In this document: one piece after another, positions 53,048 to 63,200 of the stretch
Numbering within the stretch: position 1 is the stretch's first letter
Layout of the letters: each line of letters opens with the position of its first letter
Made by a program: the position numbers and the translations under genes
Source of the DNA: Rhipidocladum racemiflorum
Taxonomy: Eukaryota; Streptophyta; Magnoliopsida; Poales; Poaceae
DNA length: 64,000 nucleotides
NCBI GenBank assembly: GCA_036346355.1
Contig: CM070571.1
Location: 50,240,293 to 50,304,292, forward strand
Direction of reading: 5' to 3'
Notes under the pieces: model-generated
Seen by the model: the letters and a program-made list of their open reading frames with translations, nothing else
The model's database searches: none
What the model was told of the DNA's origin: nothing

Positions 53048-54475
53048 TGTTAGCAATAATCTTGTGTGCGCATGTGTCCAGGTGCTTGTTAGTGTCCAGA
53101 TTCATGCAGTGGTGGATCTAGGATTTTAAGTTAGGGTATGCCGAGCTAATACTATAATATACAATTCAGTAAAATCCAATGAACAATTTGGTAAACAACT
53201 ACAAATATTGTTGAGAAATTCGGTATCTGGTATAAAATAAAATAACTAGAAACATGATAATACAAGTATAAATTACAATATAAATAGTTCAAACATTTTA
53301 GGTATGAAAGATGCATAAAAGAAACTACGCACGGACAATAATTCAAGGAATACAACATTACTTCTTACCCTTCTTGTTTGGCCTCCGCCTTCTAATAGCC
53401 ATGAAACTCTTGATTATATCATTTTCATTAACTTGGAAGAAAATATTTCGCTCAATAAACGTGACTAGACAATCATCCAAAAGACTATCACCCATCTTAT
53501 TTCTCAACTTACTTTTGACTAAACAAATTGCAGAAAATACCCTCTCAACACTTGTAAATGCGCCAGGTAGAAGCAATACCAATTTTAGAAGCAAGTAAAG
53601 CAAACCATAAACTATATACCTCTTTGTTTCAACAAGCTTAACTGAAAGATCAACGATTATCTAGGCCTTTGAATCTATCATCTAGTCTTATGTCGCCAAA
53701 ATAGTTATCAAGTTGCAACTCAAGTTTTATCAAATTGGTACTTGAGATGATGTCATTAGGGTAGAACTCAACAAGTCTACGCACCTTCTATCCATCAAAA
53801 GAAGCAAACGAGTCGGTAGGATTGAAGGCTTGTATACAAAAAAGCAACTCCATATTAACCTCATCAAACCGATGATTGCGCGGAAGCTAAAACAATTTTT
53901 TATTGCTTCTCAAAACACCCCTAAACAAATTATAAAAAATTGCTTCGGTTTCAGAAAAAACAGACTTACACATGTTAACTAAAACATTAATCCCTGAAGA
54001 TCCAACCGTTAGATTGATGTGAAATTTCACCGGTAGAAACTAGATTCAATTTCAAAACTAACCCATCAAGAATTAGCTCAATTGGATCTACAGATCTAAA
54101 GTTATGGCCTTTACAAACTGACCGTATAAGATAATTACGGAAATTGAGATCACAAGCTGACTATACTGGACTGAATCTACAGGGTATGCCGTGGCCCACC
54201 GGGCATACCCTGTAGATCCGCCCCTGGATTCATGGTCATTAGTGAGTAGATTTGTACCTGCCAGTAGTGTCTAGATTTATGGTCATTAGTGAGCAGATTT
54301 GTACCTGCCATTAGTGTCTAGATTTATGGTCATTAGTGTAGTATTGGTTGCATTAACTAGGAGAATATCTCAGTCCTTCATAGTAGGCTTATATAAAGTG
54401 GAGAAATCAGAGCAAATATACACGGTTTTGAGCAACACCAAACCCACTCTGTTGTTGCGTGAGCTTCCTGGGCAT
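53048..54475 (+). other. Copia 3' LTR, split by a hAT element
   Basis: Starts TGTTAGCAATAATCTTGTGT. After removal of the 1,120-bp hAT and one target duplication, the LTR would be ~300 bp. It contains three copies of a 47-bp repeat (ATGGTCATTAGTGAGTAGAT, starts at about 54232, 54279 and 54326, plus the part before the hAT) and a TATA box in GGCTTATATAAAGTGG (about 54387). The right limit near 54475 is approximate, as no matching 5' LTR is available. Confidence 0.65.
53107..54226 (-). mobile_element. hAT deletion derivative with perfect 8-bp target duplication
   Basis: Left end CAGTGGTGGATCTAGGATTT. The right end, read on the minus strand, is CAGGGGCGGATCTACAGGGT. It is flanked by exact GATTCATG (53099-53106 and 54227-54234). 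The minus strand encodes a hAT dimerisation domain (about 53603-53358): TSVERVFSAICLVKSKLRNK, then GDSLLDDCLVTFIERNIFFQ. This is the same family as the relics at 10.7 and 29.8 kb but better preserved. The DDE catalytic part is absent. The element sits in a copia LTR and is younger than it. Confidence 0.92.
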
Positions 54476-54487
54476 ACCTAGCCGTGG

Positions 54488-54686
54488 TGTTAGACTTTTC
54501 CGTTATCTTGTTGTATGGCTAAATATTATAGCCTTCTATATTTGTTCTAGCTATATATAGATAGATTAGATTATATCAATCTGTTGTAACCTTCCATACT
54601 TATCCCTAGAGGATATATATATCTAAAGAGCCCAATCACCCAAGAAGGGGTGCGGCTGATTCTCTCTATTTCCTCCCACTTCTACA
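54488..54686 (+). other. 5' LTR of the Retrofit-like element
   Basis: 199 bp from TGTTAGACTTTTCCG to CACTTCTACA. It contains AGCTATATATAGATAG, a possible TATA region, and ends directly before the primer-binding site. Confidence 0.7.
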
Positions 54687-54698
54687 TGGTATCAGAAG
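54687..54698 (+). promoter_or_regulatory. Primer-binding site (initiator Met-tRNA type)
   Basis: TGGTATCAGAAG follows the LTR directly. TGGTATCAGA is the complement of the plant initiator tRNA-Met 3' end used by copia elements. Confidence 0.9.
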
Positions 54699-54744
54699 AT
54701 TAGATTGGATCCTCTCCCTTCCCGCTGCTCTCTCACCGCCGGCC

Positions 54745-55620
54745 ATGTCCACCTCCTCTGCGACTTCCTCTGCTCACGCCACTGACGTGGGCGGCGCTCC
54801 CCAGGCCTCCGCTGCACCGCTCTCTGGTGCCGGCGGTCTCTCCTCTTCTAGGGCTCATCTGCCGGTGCAACTCGATCTCCACACCGCCAACTTCACCAAG
54901 TGGAACATCTTCCTGAAGGCGCTTCTCGGCCGACATGGTCTTCACCACATCGACAGCTCCATCGCCTCTTCTCCCGGCGACGCTACTTGGGCGTCTGATG
55001 ACTACGCCGTGCTCTCCGTCATGTACGGGTCCATCTCTGCTGAAGTTCTTGACATCATCCTCGACAAGGAGCAAACCGCTCGGGAGCTCTGGGTCGCTGC
55101 AGAAACCCTCTTTTGCGGCCACAAAGAGGGTTGTGCGATCGTTCTCCTCAACGAGTTCCATGGCCTTCAACAGGGCGACCTCACCATCACCGCCTACTGC
55201 AAGGAGCAGAAGCGCCTTGCAGATGCTCTTCGCGATGCCGATGCTCCTGTCGACGATCGCATGCTGGTACTCAATGTGCTGCGTGGCCTCAACAAAACCA
55301 TGGCTCATGCCGCCACGGTCGTCGCCATGACGTCGCCCCTTCCATCGTTCGTCGCTGCTCGGACCTCTCTTCTCAAGGAAGAGATGCGCCTTGGCGCTGC
55401 AGCCAAAGCCGCCAGCGCCCTCTTCACCACTGCCGCCAAAATCCCCTGTTCCGGGACGTCCTGCGCCGGTGCTAGCCGCAGCGACGGCTCTTCCTCCTCC
55501 AACAAGCCCAAGAAGATGTGGAAGAAGAAGGGTGGCTCCTACGGTCACAACACGAGCGGTGGCTATCGTCCTCCTACACCTTCCGGACCATGGATCTGCT
55601 TCAATCCTGGTACCGGGTAG
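54745..55620 (+). CDS. Copia gag polyprotein (Retrofit-like), 291 codons
   Basis: Continuous frame from ATG at 54745, 58 bp after the primer-binding site. An alanine/serine-rich start is followed by the gag domain: LDLHTANFTKWNIFLKALLG, then ASDDYAVLSVMYGSISAEVL, TARELWVAAETLF and LVLNVLRGLNKTMAH. It ends in a basic tail (NKPKKMWKKKGGSYG) and PSGPWICFNPGTG, then TAG. The open frame resumes after the stop with WSPNPGQWAPPP, so the TAG (55618-55620) probably replaces a Gln codon of an originally continuous gag-pol. It forms the particle core in the cytoplasm. The gag part itself looks intact. Confidence 0.88.
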   Translation: MSTSSATSSAHATDVGGAPQASAAPLSGAGGLSSSRAHLPVQLDLHTANFTKWNIFLKALLGRHGLHHIDSSIASSPGDATWASDDYAVLSVMYGSISAEVLDIILDKEQTARELWVAAETLFCGHKEGCAIVLLNEFHGLQQGDLTITAYCKEQKRLADALRDADAPVDDRMLVLNVLRGLNKTMAHAATVVAMTSPLPSFVAARTSLLKEEMRLGAAAKAASALFTTAAKIPCSGTSCAGASRSDGSSSSNKPKKMWKKKGGSYGHNTSGGYRPPTPSGPWICFNPGTG

Positions 55621-56527
55621 TGGTCGCCCAACCCTGGTCAATGGGCGCCCCCCCCTCCTTCGGCCGCAGCGGTCCTGACCTCCTCGGCTCCCGCCCTCCT
55701 TAGGCGTTCGTCACAACGGTAGCACCACCTTTTTCGTCCCAGCCCTCTCCACCATCTTCTCCAGCATGGGACAGTGCCAGCCTCATCTCGGCACTCAACA
55801 ACCTTCAACTCAGCAATGGTGGCTGGGTAATGGACTCTGGCGCATCCGCCCATATGACGCCCGATGATGGTAATTTACATCACTCCTCCTAACCTTCCAT
55901 TAATTCTCTTGTCACCGTTGGGAACGATTCTCGCATCCCGGCTACCCGTGTTGGTTCCTGCACACTACCTTCCCAGTCCGGCACTTCTTTTGACTTACAT
56001 CGTGTCCTTCACGTTCCATCTTTAATTCATAATCTGTTGTCCGTTAAATCGGTTTACACGCGATAACACTTGCTCTATTGAATTTGATCCTTTTGGTTTC
56101 TCTATCAAGGACTGCGAACGAAAGCAATTCTCCATCGCTGCAATAGTCAGGGCGACCTCTATGTCTTCCCTGCCACTTCATCCAGCTGCAACACTGCATT
56201 CGCCTCCCTTGTCAGTTCCCCGGAGGTGTGGCACCGCCGTCTCGGTCATCCTGGTCATGACATCACCAACATGCTTCCTCGTCTTGGCTCCACCAAAATA
56301 AAACCATGTCATTCTTTATGTCATGCTTGCCAGCTCGGCAAAAGTGTCCGTCTACCTTTTAGTTCCTCAACAAACATGTCGAGTCATTCCTTTGATTTAA
56401 TCCATTGTGATTTGTGGACCTCTCCAATATTAAGCATGTCCGGATATCAGTATTACCTTGTTATAGTAGATGATTTCTCCCATTTTTACTGGACATTCCC
56501 TCTTCACAATAAATCTGATGTCCTGTC
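55621..56527 (+). pseudogene. Copia protease, pre-integrase and integrase start, broken
   Basis: After the gag stop the protease reads GGWVMDSGASAHMTPDDGNL (about 55821-55875), with the D-S-G triad. Pieces such as LIHNLLSVK and TRDNTCSIEFDPFGFSIKD follow with a shift. The pre-integrase frame (56226 on) reads VWHRRLGHPGHDITNMLPRL and CHACQLGKSVRLPFSSSTN. The integrase begins FDLIHCDLWTSPILSMSGYQ and YYLVIVDDFSHFYWTFPLHN, then stops at the nested LTR border. Frameshifts make it inactive. Confidence 0.85.
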
Positions 56528-56917
56528 TGATGGAATAAGTCTGGTCTTTGTCCTTGTGGGCAACTTTGCCCTTGTGGTCTTTTTGTCCTTGTGGTCTTTG
56601 TCCTTGTGGGCAGCTTTGGTCTGGTCTTTGTCCTTGTGGTCTTTGTGGGCAGCTTTAGGGCATCTTGGACTAGCTTTTAGACTAAGACTAGCGACTTTAG
56701 GACAGCATCTCTAGCAGCTTTTAGACTAGCTTTAGGACAGCACTTCTAGCAGCTTTTAGACTAGCTTTAGGACTAGCTTGACTGCCCTAGCCAGCTATAA
56801 ATATGTAACCCCAACCCCTCAGGTTGGTATGGCATTGTGTGAGAAATAAACCAGAAAAATTACCCCAACTCCTATTGTCATCCTATCTCAATGATAGTAA
56901 GAATTGTGCTACTAACA
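56528..56917 (+). other. 5' LTR of the third copia element
   Basis: About 390 bp, TGATGGAATAAG to GTGCTACTAACA. U3 holds two repeat families: GTCTTTGTCCTTGTGG (about 56540-56645) and CTAGCAGCTTTTAGACTAGC (about 56708-56780). A TATA-like TATAAATATG lies at about 56795. The left limit is approximate. Confidence 0.65.
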
Positions 56918-56919
56918 AG

Positions 56920-56932
56920 TGGTATCAGAGCC
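56920..56932 (+). promoter_or_regulatory. Primer-binding site (initiator Met-tRNA type)
   Basis: TGGTATCAGAGCC follows the LTR end after two bases. This is the classic copia primer-binding sequence. Confidence 0.95.
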
Positions 56933-57352
56933 GTTCTTTCCTGCAGCCTAAATATTTCTTGTTCATCTCCTTCCCACGCACCCCCTTGCTCTCAGCTAGC
57001 GGCAGCAACAACAGCTGTTTCTGCTCAACCTTCATCTTCTGAACAGTCGAGCCCCTCGCAGCAGCCCCCCACTAGCGCTCCATGTCCGAAGGACAGATCG
57101 GCCTTCGGTCGCCTCGAGTCGCGCGCGGCAGCGAGGCCGAGGTTGCCGCGGCGAAGGACGCAATGAGCGGCCAGCGGCGCTGCGGCAGCGGCAAGAAGCG
57201 GCAAGGTTGGCGGCGCGGCGTCGGCAAGTAGTAAAGCGGCGGCAGCGAAGGATCTGGCCAGCGTCTTGGCGGCAGAGCTTCGAGGCTCTGCGCAGCGATA
57301 GCTCAGCAGCTACTGCCTCGGCCGGCAGCGGCTGCCACGTGAGGCTCAAGCG

Positions 57353-58096
57353 ATGAGAAACGGCGCGAGCGGCGGCGCGATGGTGTCGCGCGCATCCCCA
57401 TGTCGCGGTGGCAGCCAGGCATGCGCGGATCATCGCGGCGCTCCGGCGGCGCGGTCGGTCGGCGGAGATCGCGGCCCTTACAGGCGGCGCGGCTCTCCTT
57501 CCCCGGATCGGTACGATGGTCACCACGGGATCCAGGCCATTGTCAGGGACGTCGGTCCTGGCAGTGGATGGCCTACCCTCACCAAGACCAACTACGTCGA
57601 GTGGGCTGCGGTGATGCGGGTACGGCTTCAGGTGCAGCACATGTGGGAAGCAGTTCGGTACGGCGACGTCGATTACTACGAGGATCGACGGACGCTGGAT
57701 GCACTCAGCTGCAGTCCGCCGAGATGCGATTCGCTTTCCAAAAAGCGAACTGCCAAGGAGGCCTGGGATGCCATCGCTGCGGCACGCATCGGCAGCGACC
57801 GCGCCCGCAAGACCACCCTGCAGGCACTTCGCAAGGAGTGGGAAAACCTGGCCTTCAAGCCAGGTGAGGATGTTGATGACTTTGCTCTCCGTCTCAACAC
57901 TCTGCTGCAAAAGTTGGTGCAGTTCAGCGACGACACCTACGACGAGGAGAGAGCCGTCCAGAAGCTTTTCCGTTGCATCCCCGAGAAGTACAAGCAGATC
58001 GCTCGTTCGATCGAGTCTCTGCTGGATCTCTCTACGATGTCGATCGAGGAGGCGATAGGTCGTCTCAAGGTCGTCGACAACGACGAACCACAATAA
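57353..58096 (+). CDS. Copia gag polyprotein, 247 codons
   Basis: Frame from ATG 57353 to TAA. After an Arg/Gly-rich start it contains WPTLTKTNYVEWAAVMRVRL, then RTAKEAWDAIAAARIGSDRA, TLQALRKEWENLAFKPGEDV, LQKLVQFSDDTYDEERAVQK and MSIEEAIGRLKVVD. This is the standard retrotransposon gag (UBN2-type) order. The frame stops just before PVTIGGKLYLTREQWEA, which in this family is part of the same protein, so gag is truncated by a stop. A zinc knuckle remnant (GKLGHWAKECRQP) lies further on, at about 58346. Confidence 0.8.
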   Translation: MRNGASGGAMVSRASPCRGGSQACADHRGAPAARSVGGDRGPYRRRGSPSPDRYDGHHGIQAIVRDVGPGSGWPTLTKTNYVEWAAVMRVRLQVQHMWEAVRYGDVDYYEDRRTLDALSCSPPRCDSLSKKRTAKEAWDAIAAARIGSDRARKTTLQALRKEWENLAFKPGEDVDDFALRLNTLLQKLVQFSDDTYDEERAVQKLFRCIPEKYKQIARSIESLLDLSTMSIEEAIGRLKVVDNDEPQ

Positions 58097-60290
58097 CCCT
58101 CGGGGCCTGTCACCATCGGCGGGAAGCTGTATCTCACTCGGGAACAGTGGGAGGCCTGCCAGGGTGTCGGGAAGAAGGGGGAGTTCTCTTCCACAGCAGC
58201 GATGCATAGCGCAAGCCGTGCAAAGAGCGCCTTGAGAGCGTCGGTGGGCGCGTGGTCGTGCCGCGGGTGTTCTCCGCGGAGGCGCCCAAGGCGGCGCCAC
58301 CGGCAACCAAAAGCGACGCGAGGCGACTCTGCCGCCAAGCGTGGCAAGCTTGGCCATTGGGCCAAGGAGTGTCGCCAGCCATGACGTGGCCAGGTCCACG
58401 TCGCGCAGGTGGAGGAAGAAGAGCCGGCTCTGCTCCTGGCACACGCAAACATCGAGCTATCTCCAGCAGCATCGGCCGCAGCAAATCTCCTCCACCTTGA
58501 TGGCGAGAGCACCGCCTTTCTTGGCGGCGGCTCAGCAGCGACAAGATTGACGGGTGGTGCCTCGACACTGGCGCTACCCATCACATGACCGGTCGACGAG
58601 AGTTCTTCACCGAGCTTGACTCCAACGTCCGAGGCTCCGTCAAGTTTGGGGACGCCTCCAGCGTGGAGATCAAGGGCGTCGGCTCTGTCCCCTTCACCGC
58701 CAAGTCTGGAGAGCACAGGCTGCTCACCGGAGTCTACTACATCCCCGCGTTAAGGAACTCTATCATCAGCTTGGGACAGCTGGATGAGAACGGATCGCAC
58801 GTGGCGATCAAGAGCGGAGTCATGAAGATTTGGGATCACCGTCGTCGCCTTCTTGCCAAAGTGACTAGAGGCACCAATCGGCTTTACGTCCTCAACGGGC
58901 AGATGGCACAACCTCTCTGCCTTGCTGCTCGTCGGGACGACGAGGCGTGGCAGTGGCATGAGCGCTTCGGGCACCTTTCAGGCCCTGAAGAGGCTCAATA
59001 CCACCGAGATGGTGCGCGGCCTCCCGTGCCTCGACCACGTGGAGCAGTTATGCGTGCGACGTCTGCGTTCTGACAAAGCAGAGACGGCTCCCCTTTCCCC
59101 AGCAGTCGAGCTTCCGAGCCAAGGAGCGGCTCGAGCTCGTGCACGGGGACTTGTGTGGCCCGGTGACACCAGCCACACCAGGACGACGCTACTTTCTGCT
59201 ACTCGTCGACGACCTCTCCCGCTACAAGTGGGTGATGGTTCTCGGTAGCAAGGGAGAGGCTGCGGATGCCATCAGGCGCGCGCAGGCCGCTGCGGAGGCG
59301 GAATGCGACCGCAAGCTGCGCGTGCTGCGCACCGACAACGGCGGCGAATTCACGACAGCTGAGTTCGCGTCGTCTTCTTGCGGATGAAGGCATTCAGCGC
59401 CACTACTCCAGCGCCGTCTGACCGCGGCGAAGCAGCGTCGTCGAGCGGCGCAACCAGACGGTTGTGGGAATGGCTCGGGCCCTCAAGCAGAGGGGGATGC
59501 CGGCTGTCTTCTGGGGAGAGGCGGTGGTGACGGCCGTCTACATCCTCAACCGCTCGCCCACCAAGGCCCTCAATGGCAGGATGCCGTACGAGGCTTGGCA
59601 TGGGCGCAAGCCGGCGGTCTCTCACCTAAGGGTCTTCGGCTGCCTCGCGTTCGTCAAAGAGCTTAGCCACATCGGCAAGCTCGGCAGCGAAGCACTCGAG
59701 GGTGTTCACCGGCTCTGCGGAGGGCTCGAAGGCCTACCGCATTCTTGACCAGGGGACACGGCGTGTGCGCCTGGCGCAGCGACGTAGTGTTCGACGAAGG
59801 GTGAGGTTGGGCATGGGACAAGGCGGTGGACGAAGGCTCGACTCCGACGTACAACGACTTCACTGTCGAGTACGTCCGTTTCAAGGGAGCTGGGGGAGTA
59901 GGCAGCTTCTCTTCATCAAGCATGCCTACCCGGTTCGAGCTTCCACCGACTCCAGCATCATGTTCTCCTGCCACAACCTCGGCTGCGGCAAGTTCCTCGT
60001 CAACACCACCACAGCTGGCAACTCCACGCACTCCAGCACCAACATCCACTCCGACATCAGCTAGTGTCGACCACGGCCCGGTGGAGTTCGCTACTCCGCT
60101 CTCCCACGATGAGGAGCGCATCGACGCATGCCATGGCAGCGAGCCGTTGCGGTATCGTACGATGGGGAATCTTCTCGGCGACCACCGGTGCGAGGCTGGT
60201 GCCTCGCGACCTGGAAGCGCGATTGCATCTTCACGTGTGGCGACGGCGAGCCTCGTTCTTTCGCGAAGGCAGCGAGGCAGCGGCATGGCG
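58097..60290 (+). pseudogene. Copia protease-integrase, broken
   Basis: The protease begins GWCLDTGATHHMTG (about 58552; D-T-G at 58564-58572), then GDASSVEIKGVGSVPFTAKS and NSIISLGQLDENGSHVAIKS (frame 58585-59073). The pre-integrase reads EAWQWHERFGHLSG. The integrase reads LELVHGDLCGPVTPATPGRR, LLLVDDLSRYKWVMVLGSKG and LRVLRTDNGGEFTT, then after a shift RRNQTVVGMARALKQRGMPA and FWGEAVVTAVYILNRSPTKA. The DDE residues are visible in pieces, but no frame spans them. The linker 59750-60290 is a serine/threonine-rich variable region. Confidence 0.85.
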
Positions 60291-61400
60291 TGCCCGCTAT
60301 GCTGTCGGAGATGGATGCGGTTGAGAAGAACCGCACTGGGAGCTTGCCGATCTCCCTTGTGGTCACCGCGCGATCACTCTTAAGTGGGTGTTCAAGCTAA
60401 AAGAGGATGAAGCCGGCGCCATCATTAGGCACAAGGCTCGCTTGGTGGCCGCAGCGGTTTCGTGCGGCGAGGAGGATCGACCGGCGATGCCTTCGCCCCG
60501 TGTACGGATGGAATCCGTCGACTTCTCCTTCTTGTTGGCCGCCCTGGAAAGGCGGCATGTTCATCACATGGACGTCAAATTGGCGTTTCTTAACGGCGAT
60601 TTGAAGGAGGAGGTCTACGTGCACCAGCCGCCGGGCTTTGAGATTCCCGGCAAGGAGGGTAAGGTGCTACGCCTGCGCAAGGCCCTCTATGGCTTGCGAT
60701 AGGCACCAAGGGCGTGGAATGCCAAGTTGGATTCCACGCTCAAAAGGATGGGTTTCGAGCAAAGCCCGCATGAGGCGGCCATCTACGGCGGGGCAATGGT
60801 GGAAAGCGCCTGGCGGTGGGTGTCTCGTCGATGACTTGGTGATCACCGGCACCAAGGACGTGGAGGTGGCAGTATTCAAGGAGGAGATGAAGGCCACCTT
60901 CCAAATGAGTGACTTGTGGCCTCTCTCCTACCTGGGGATCGAGGTGCACCAGGACGACTCCGGAAGCACACTTCGACAGACCGCCTACGCCAAGCGTGTC
61001 GTTGAGCTGGCTGGGCTCACCGACTGCAACCCAGCACTCACTCCGATGGAGGAGCGGTGGCGAGCGCGACGACCGCGGCGGAAGAGGTGGGCTACAGCGA
61101 TGTCGGCGTCTTGTGAGAGCCTCAGTTACCTGCGTCCACACATGGCGGTTGGCTTTCTCCGTCGGCTCGTTAGTCGGTTCATGCAGCGGCCAAGCGGCGG
61201 AGCACCAACGGTGTGAAGAGGATCATCCGCTATGTTGCGGGGACTCTCGACCACGGCCTCCACTACCCGAGTGCCCTGGAGAGGCACACCTGCGTCGGCT
61301 CTGACGGCAGCGACCACGGCGGCGACATCGACACCAGCAAAACACGGCGGGACTCTCTTCTTCCTCGGCAAGTGCCTCGTTGGCTGGCGATCGGTTAAGC
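60291..61400 (+). pseudogene. Copia reverse transcriptase and RNase H start, broken
   Basis: ITLKWVFKLKEDEAGAIIRH, LAALERRHVHHMDVKLAFLN and EEVYVHQPPGFEIPGKEGKV (60388-60702) end at TAG in LRKALYGLR*APRAWN, where the family has a Gln codon. The active-site region reads LVDDLVITG (about 60827), with the DD pair kept but the preceding Tyr lost. Then come PLSYLGIEVHQDD, KRIIRYVAGTLDHGLHYPSA and the RNase H beginning GSDGSDHGGDIDTSKTR. The sequence ends abruptly after GWRSVK. Confidence 0.85.
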
Positions 61401-63090
61401 GATTTAGCGACCGGGTAATTAACCTAGAGTAATTAACCTCCACAGGCATTACCCTATGTTAATCACTCGAATCTCGATATAGTAGCTAGCAAAGTACCGG
61501 GTAGTCTAGTACTTTGTCGGTACCATACCGTGATCGAATATTGCAGCAGAACAATAATTAGAAGTGAACTGAAATATATTACATTCAGCCACGCAGGGCT
61601 ACATGTCCATTACATAATTAGGCATTGGTTCCAAGTACAACAAAATTTATATTACAACGGTCTCATCCCCATGACGACCGTCCCAAAAGTAATCCTTTCT
61701 ACCCAATCATCTATTACTCTTGATTGTAGTAGTAGTAGTAAGCATCTTCCTGAAGCTCCTGGTCACCTTTCGTCACCTTGATCCACGCCTCAACGGTGGA
61801 TTCATCAAGCTCGCCTTCTAAGCAAGGGGGGATTATACAAGAGTGAGTACAACGTACTCAGCAAGCACTAATAGCAACATAATGACATGAATTTTTCTCT
61901 CTTTTTCCACAGATCTTTCCTTCCTTCAAACTTAGGTTTTTATTTAAATTAGGTTTTCTTTAAAGGTTGGCCAATTTTATTTTAAAATTGACTACTAACA
62001 CTTGTATATGAGACAGATTGATCTTAGTAGCCTCCAATCCGAGAGGCAGGCATGAATTCATGATTTTTAACCTGCTTGAGTTTGTACCACTTTACCCATA
62101 GTGACCCTCCTCGAGAGAGGCCCCGAGAATGTTTATCACTAATCCGAAATAGATCTCCAACCTGTTACCCGAGTCGTGAACTCCTTCCTTGGCGATCTCA
62201 GCGACTCGCGGCACTGATTGTACTCCAACGATCGATGCGTCGGCGGTAACTCTACCAGTGGCTTCAAATATACCGCCATTTCCGTGGACCTGTACCCCAC
62301 GGGCCTCCGTATATCCCGAAGTGCGCCATATAAAACTTACCCAATGTGGAGATCTAAATCCTTCATAGGACAACCTTTTACGACCGTTTCCACACACTAT
62401 GGTTGATACTACAATTACGGCTCAATGCCCAAGTGTAGTTTGTAATTCCTTATATTCTATCCTCTGTAGAGGCCCCACCGGCATGACAATCCTTCTCATC
62501 GGCGCCCTCTACCCACCATAATAATAATACGATCACGGATTCTTAGTGAACAAACCAAATCCATTTCCTTCCGTGTCACCACGACACCAACCCGATTTCA
62601 TTTTCTCAAACAGTTTCAACGCATCCGATTTAAGGTTTTAATTTGAATATCACGTTTTCCATGCAAGAGTGATACACATAGTATCACAATCAATTTAAAA
62701 GACCTTAAACAAACATGAATCAAAGGGCTCTTGCACAGGTAGAAGCCGAAGTGTTCGACCTCGCTCGGACTCTTTGGGGATGGTTTGTGAGTTCGACTCG
62801 AGACGACAATTATAAAGTATTACTACGGCATCAACTAAACACCTGCTACGGAAATCTATTCTTCTACGGACATAAATCAAACTAACTAGAACCCACTAAC
62901 TACCCACATTCAATTTATTTACAGCAATTCAAATTAACAAATACAACTAGCACAATTAATACAATTTAACCAGTTTTTTTTATCTGATTAACCGCGGCTT
63001 TTAGAAATTAAAACAGAAGCTTTTTCCTACGATTCAAATTACAGTGATTTAATCTCACGAGAATCATACGAAGACAACCAACTTCCTAAT
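61401..63090. other. Probable LTR-type sequence, orientation uncertain
   Basis: No coding motif on either strand. It contains a short direct repeat GGGTAATTAACCTAGAGTAA at the left edge, a (TAG)n run at 61725-61740, and GAGTGAGTACAACGTACTCA (about 61838), the palindromic type of motif seen in long grass gypsy LTRs. Length and lack of ORFs fit part of an LTR or non-coding retrotransposon DNA, cutting the third copia element at about 61400. Identity not established. Confidence 0.3.
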
Positions 63091-63200
63091 TTTTCCTTTT
63101 CTTCCCCTTCTTTCTTTTTCTTTTCTTTTCTCTTCTTTCCTTTTCTTTTTCTTCTCTTCTTTCTTTCTTCTCTCATTTTATTTTTCCTCTCCCCCTTTTT
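63091..63200. repeat. Pyrimidine-rich tract
   Basis: About 100 bp of almost pure C/T on the plus strand (TTTTCCTTTTCTTCCCCTTC and variants). Such tracts occur in plant 5' UTRs, promoters and LTRs. Confidence 0.9.

Larger units (their letters stand above)
43990..54475 (+). mobile_element. Decayed Ty1/copia retrotransposon with three nested insertions
   Basis: Plus-strand copia element with gag tail, protease, integrase, reverse transcriptase and RNase H in the Ty1/copia order, a polypurine tract and a 3' LTR. A 5' LTR was not found upstream of the gag tail, so the left part is deleted. Three insertions interrupt it: a CACTA element (44158-48714) in gag, a GGGTCGGGT-type hAT (50135-50969) at the integrase/RT linker and a small hAT (53107-54226) in the 3' LTR. 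Stops and shifts are frequent. It resembles Oryza Retrofit-like copia elements. Confidence 0.85.
54488..56527 (+). mobile_element. Retrofit-like Ty1/copia element, 5' half
   Basis: Has a 5' LTR, primer-binding site, long gag frame and decayed protease/integrase start, then is cut by the LTR of another copia element at about 56528. The 3' half and 3' LTR are not in the window. The protein resembles the Oryza Retrofit lineage, which is a judgement from memory. Confidence 0.8.
56528..61400 (+). mobile_element. Third Ty1/copia element, nested, 3' end lost
   Basis: Has a 5' LTR, primer-binding site, gag, protease, integrase, RT and the start of RNase H, in order on the plus strand. It interrupts the integrase of the Retrofit-like element. 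The RNase H region ends near 61396, after GKCLVGWRSVK, where unrelated DNA starts, so the 3' part and 3' LTR are missing. Its protease and RT are close in style to the copia element at 48.7-53.0 kb. Confidence 0.85.

Noticed and set aside
54733..55641. 302-codon minus-strand frame
   Set aside because: It is the exact antisense of the copia gag frame; no own motif, and third-base GC bias explains its length.
57032..58444. 470-codon minus-strand frame, the longest in the window
   Set aside because: It lies opposite the gag region of the third copia element, is rich in Arg/Ala/Leu without domain order, and is a GC-bias shadow.
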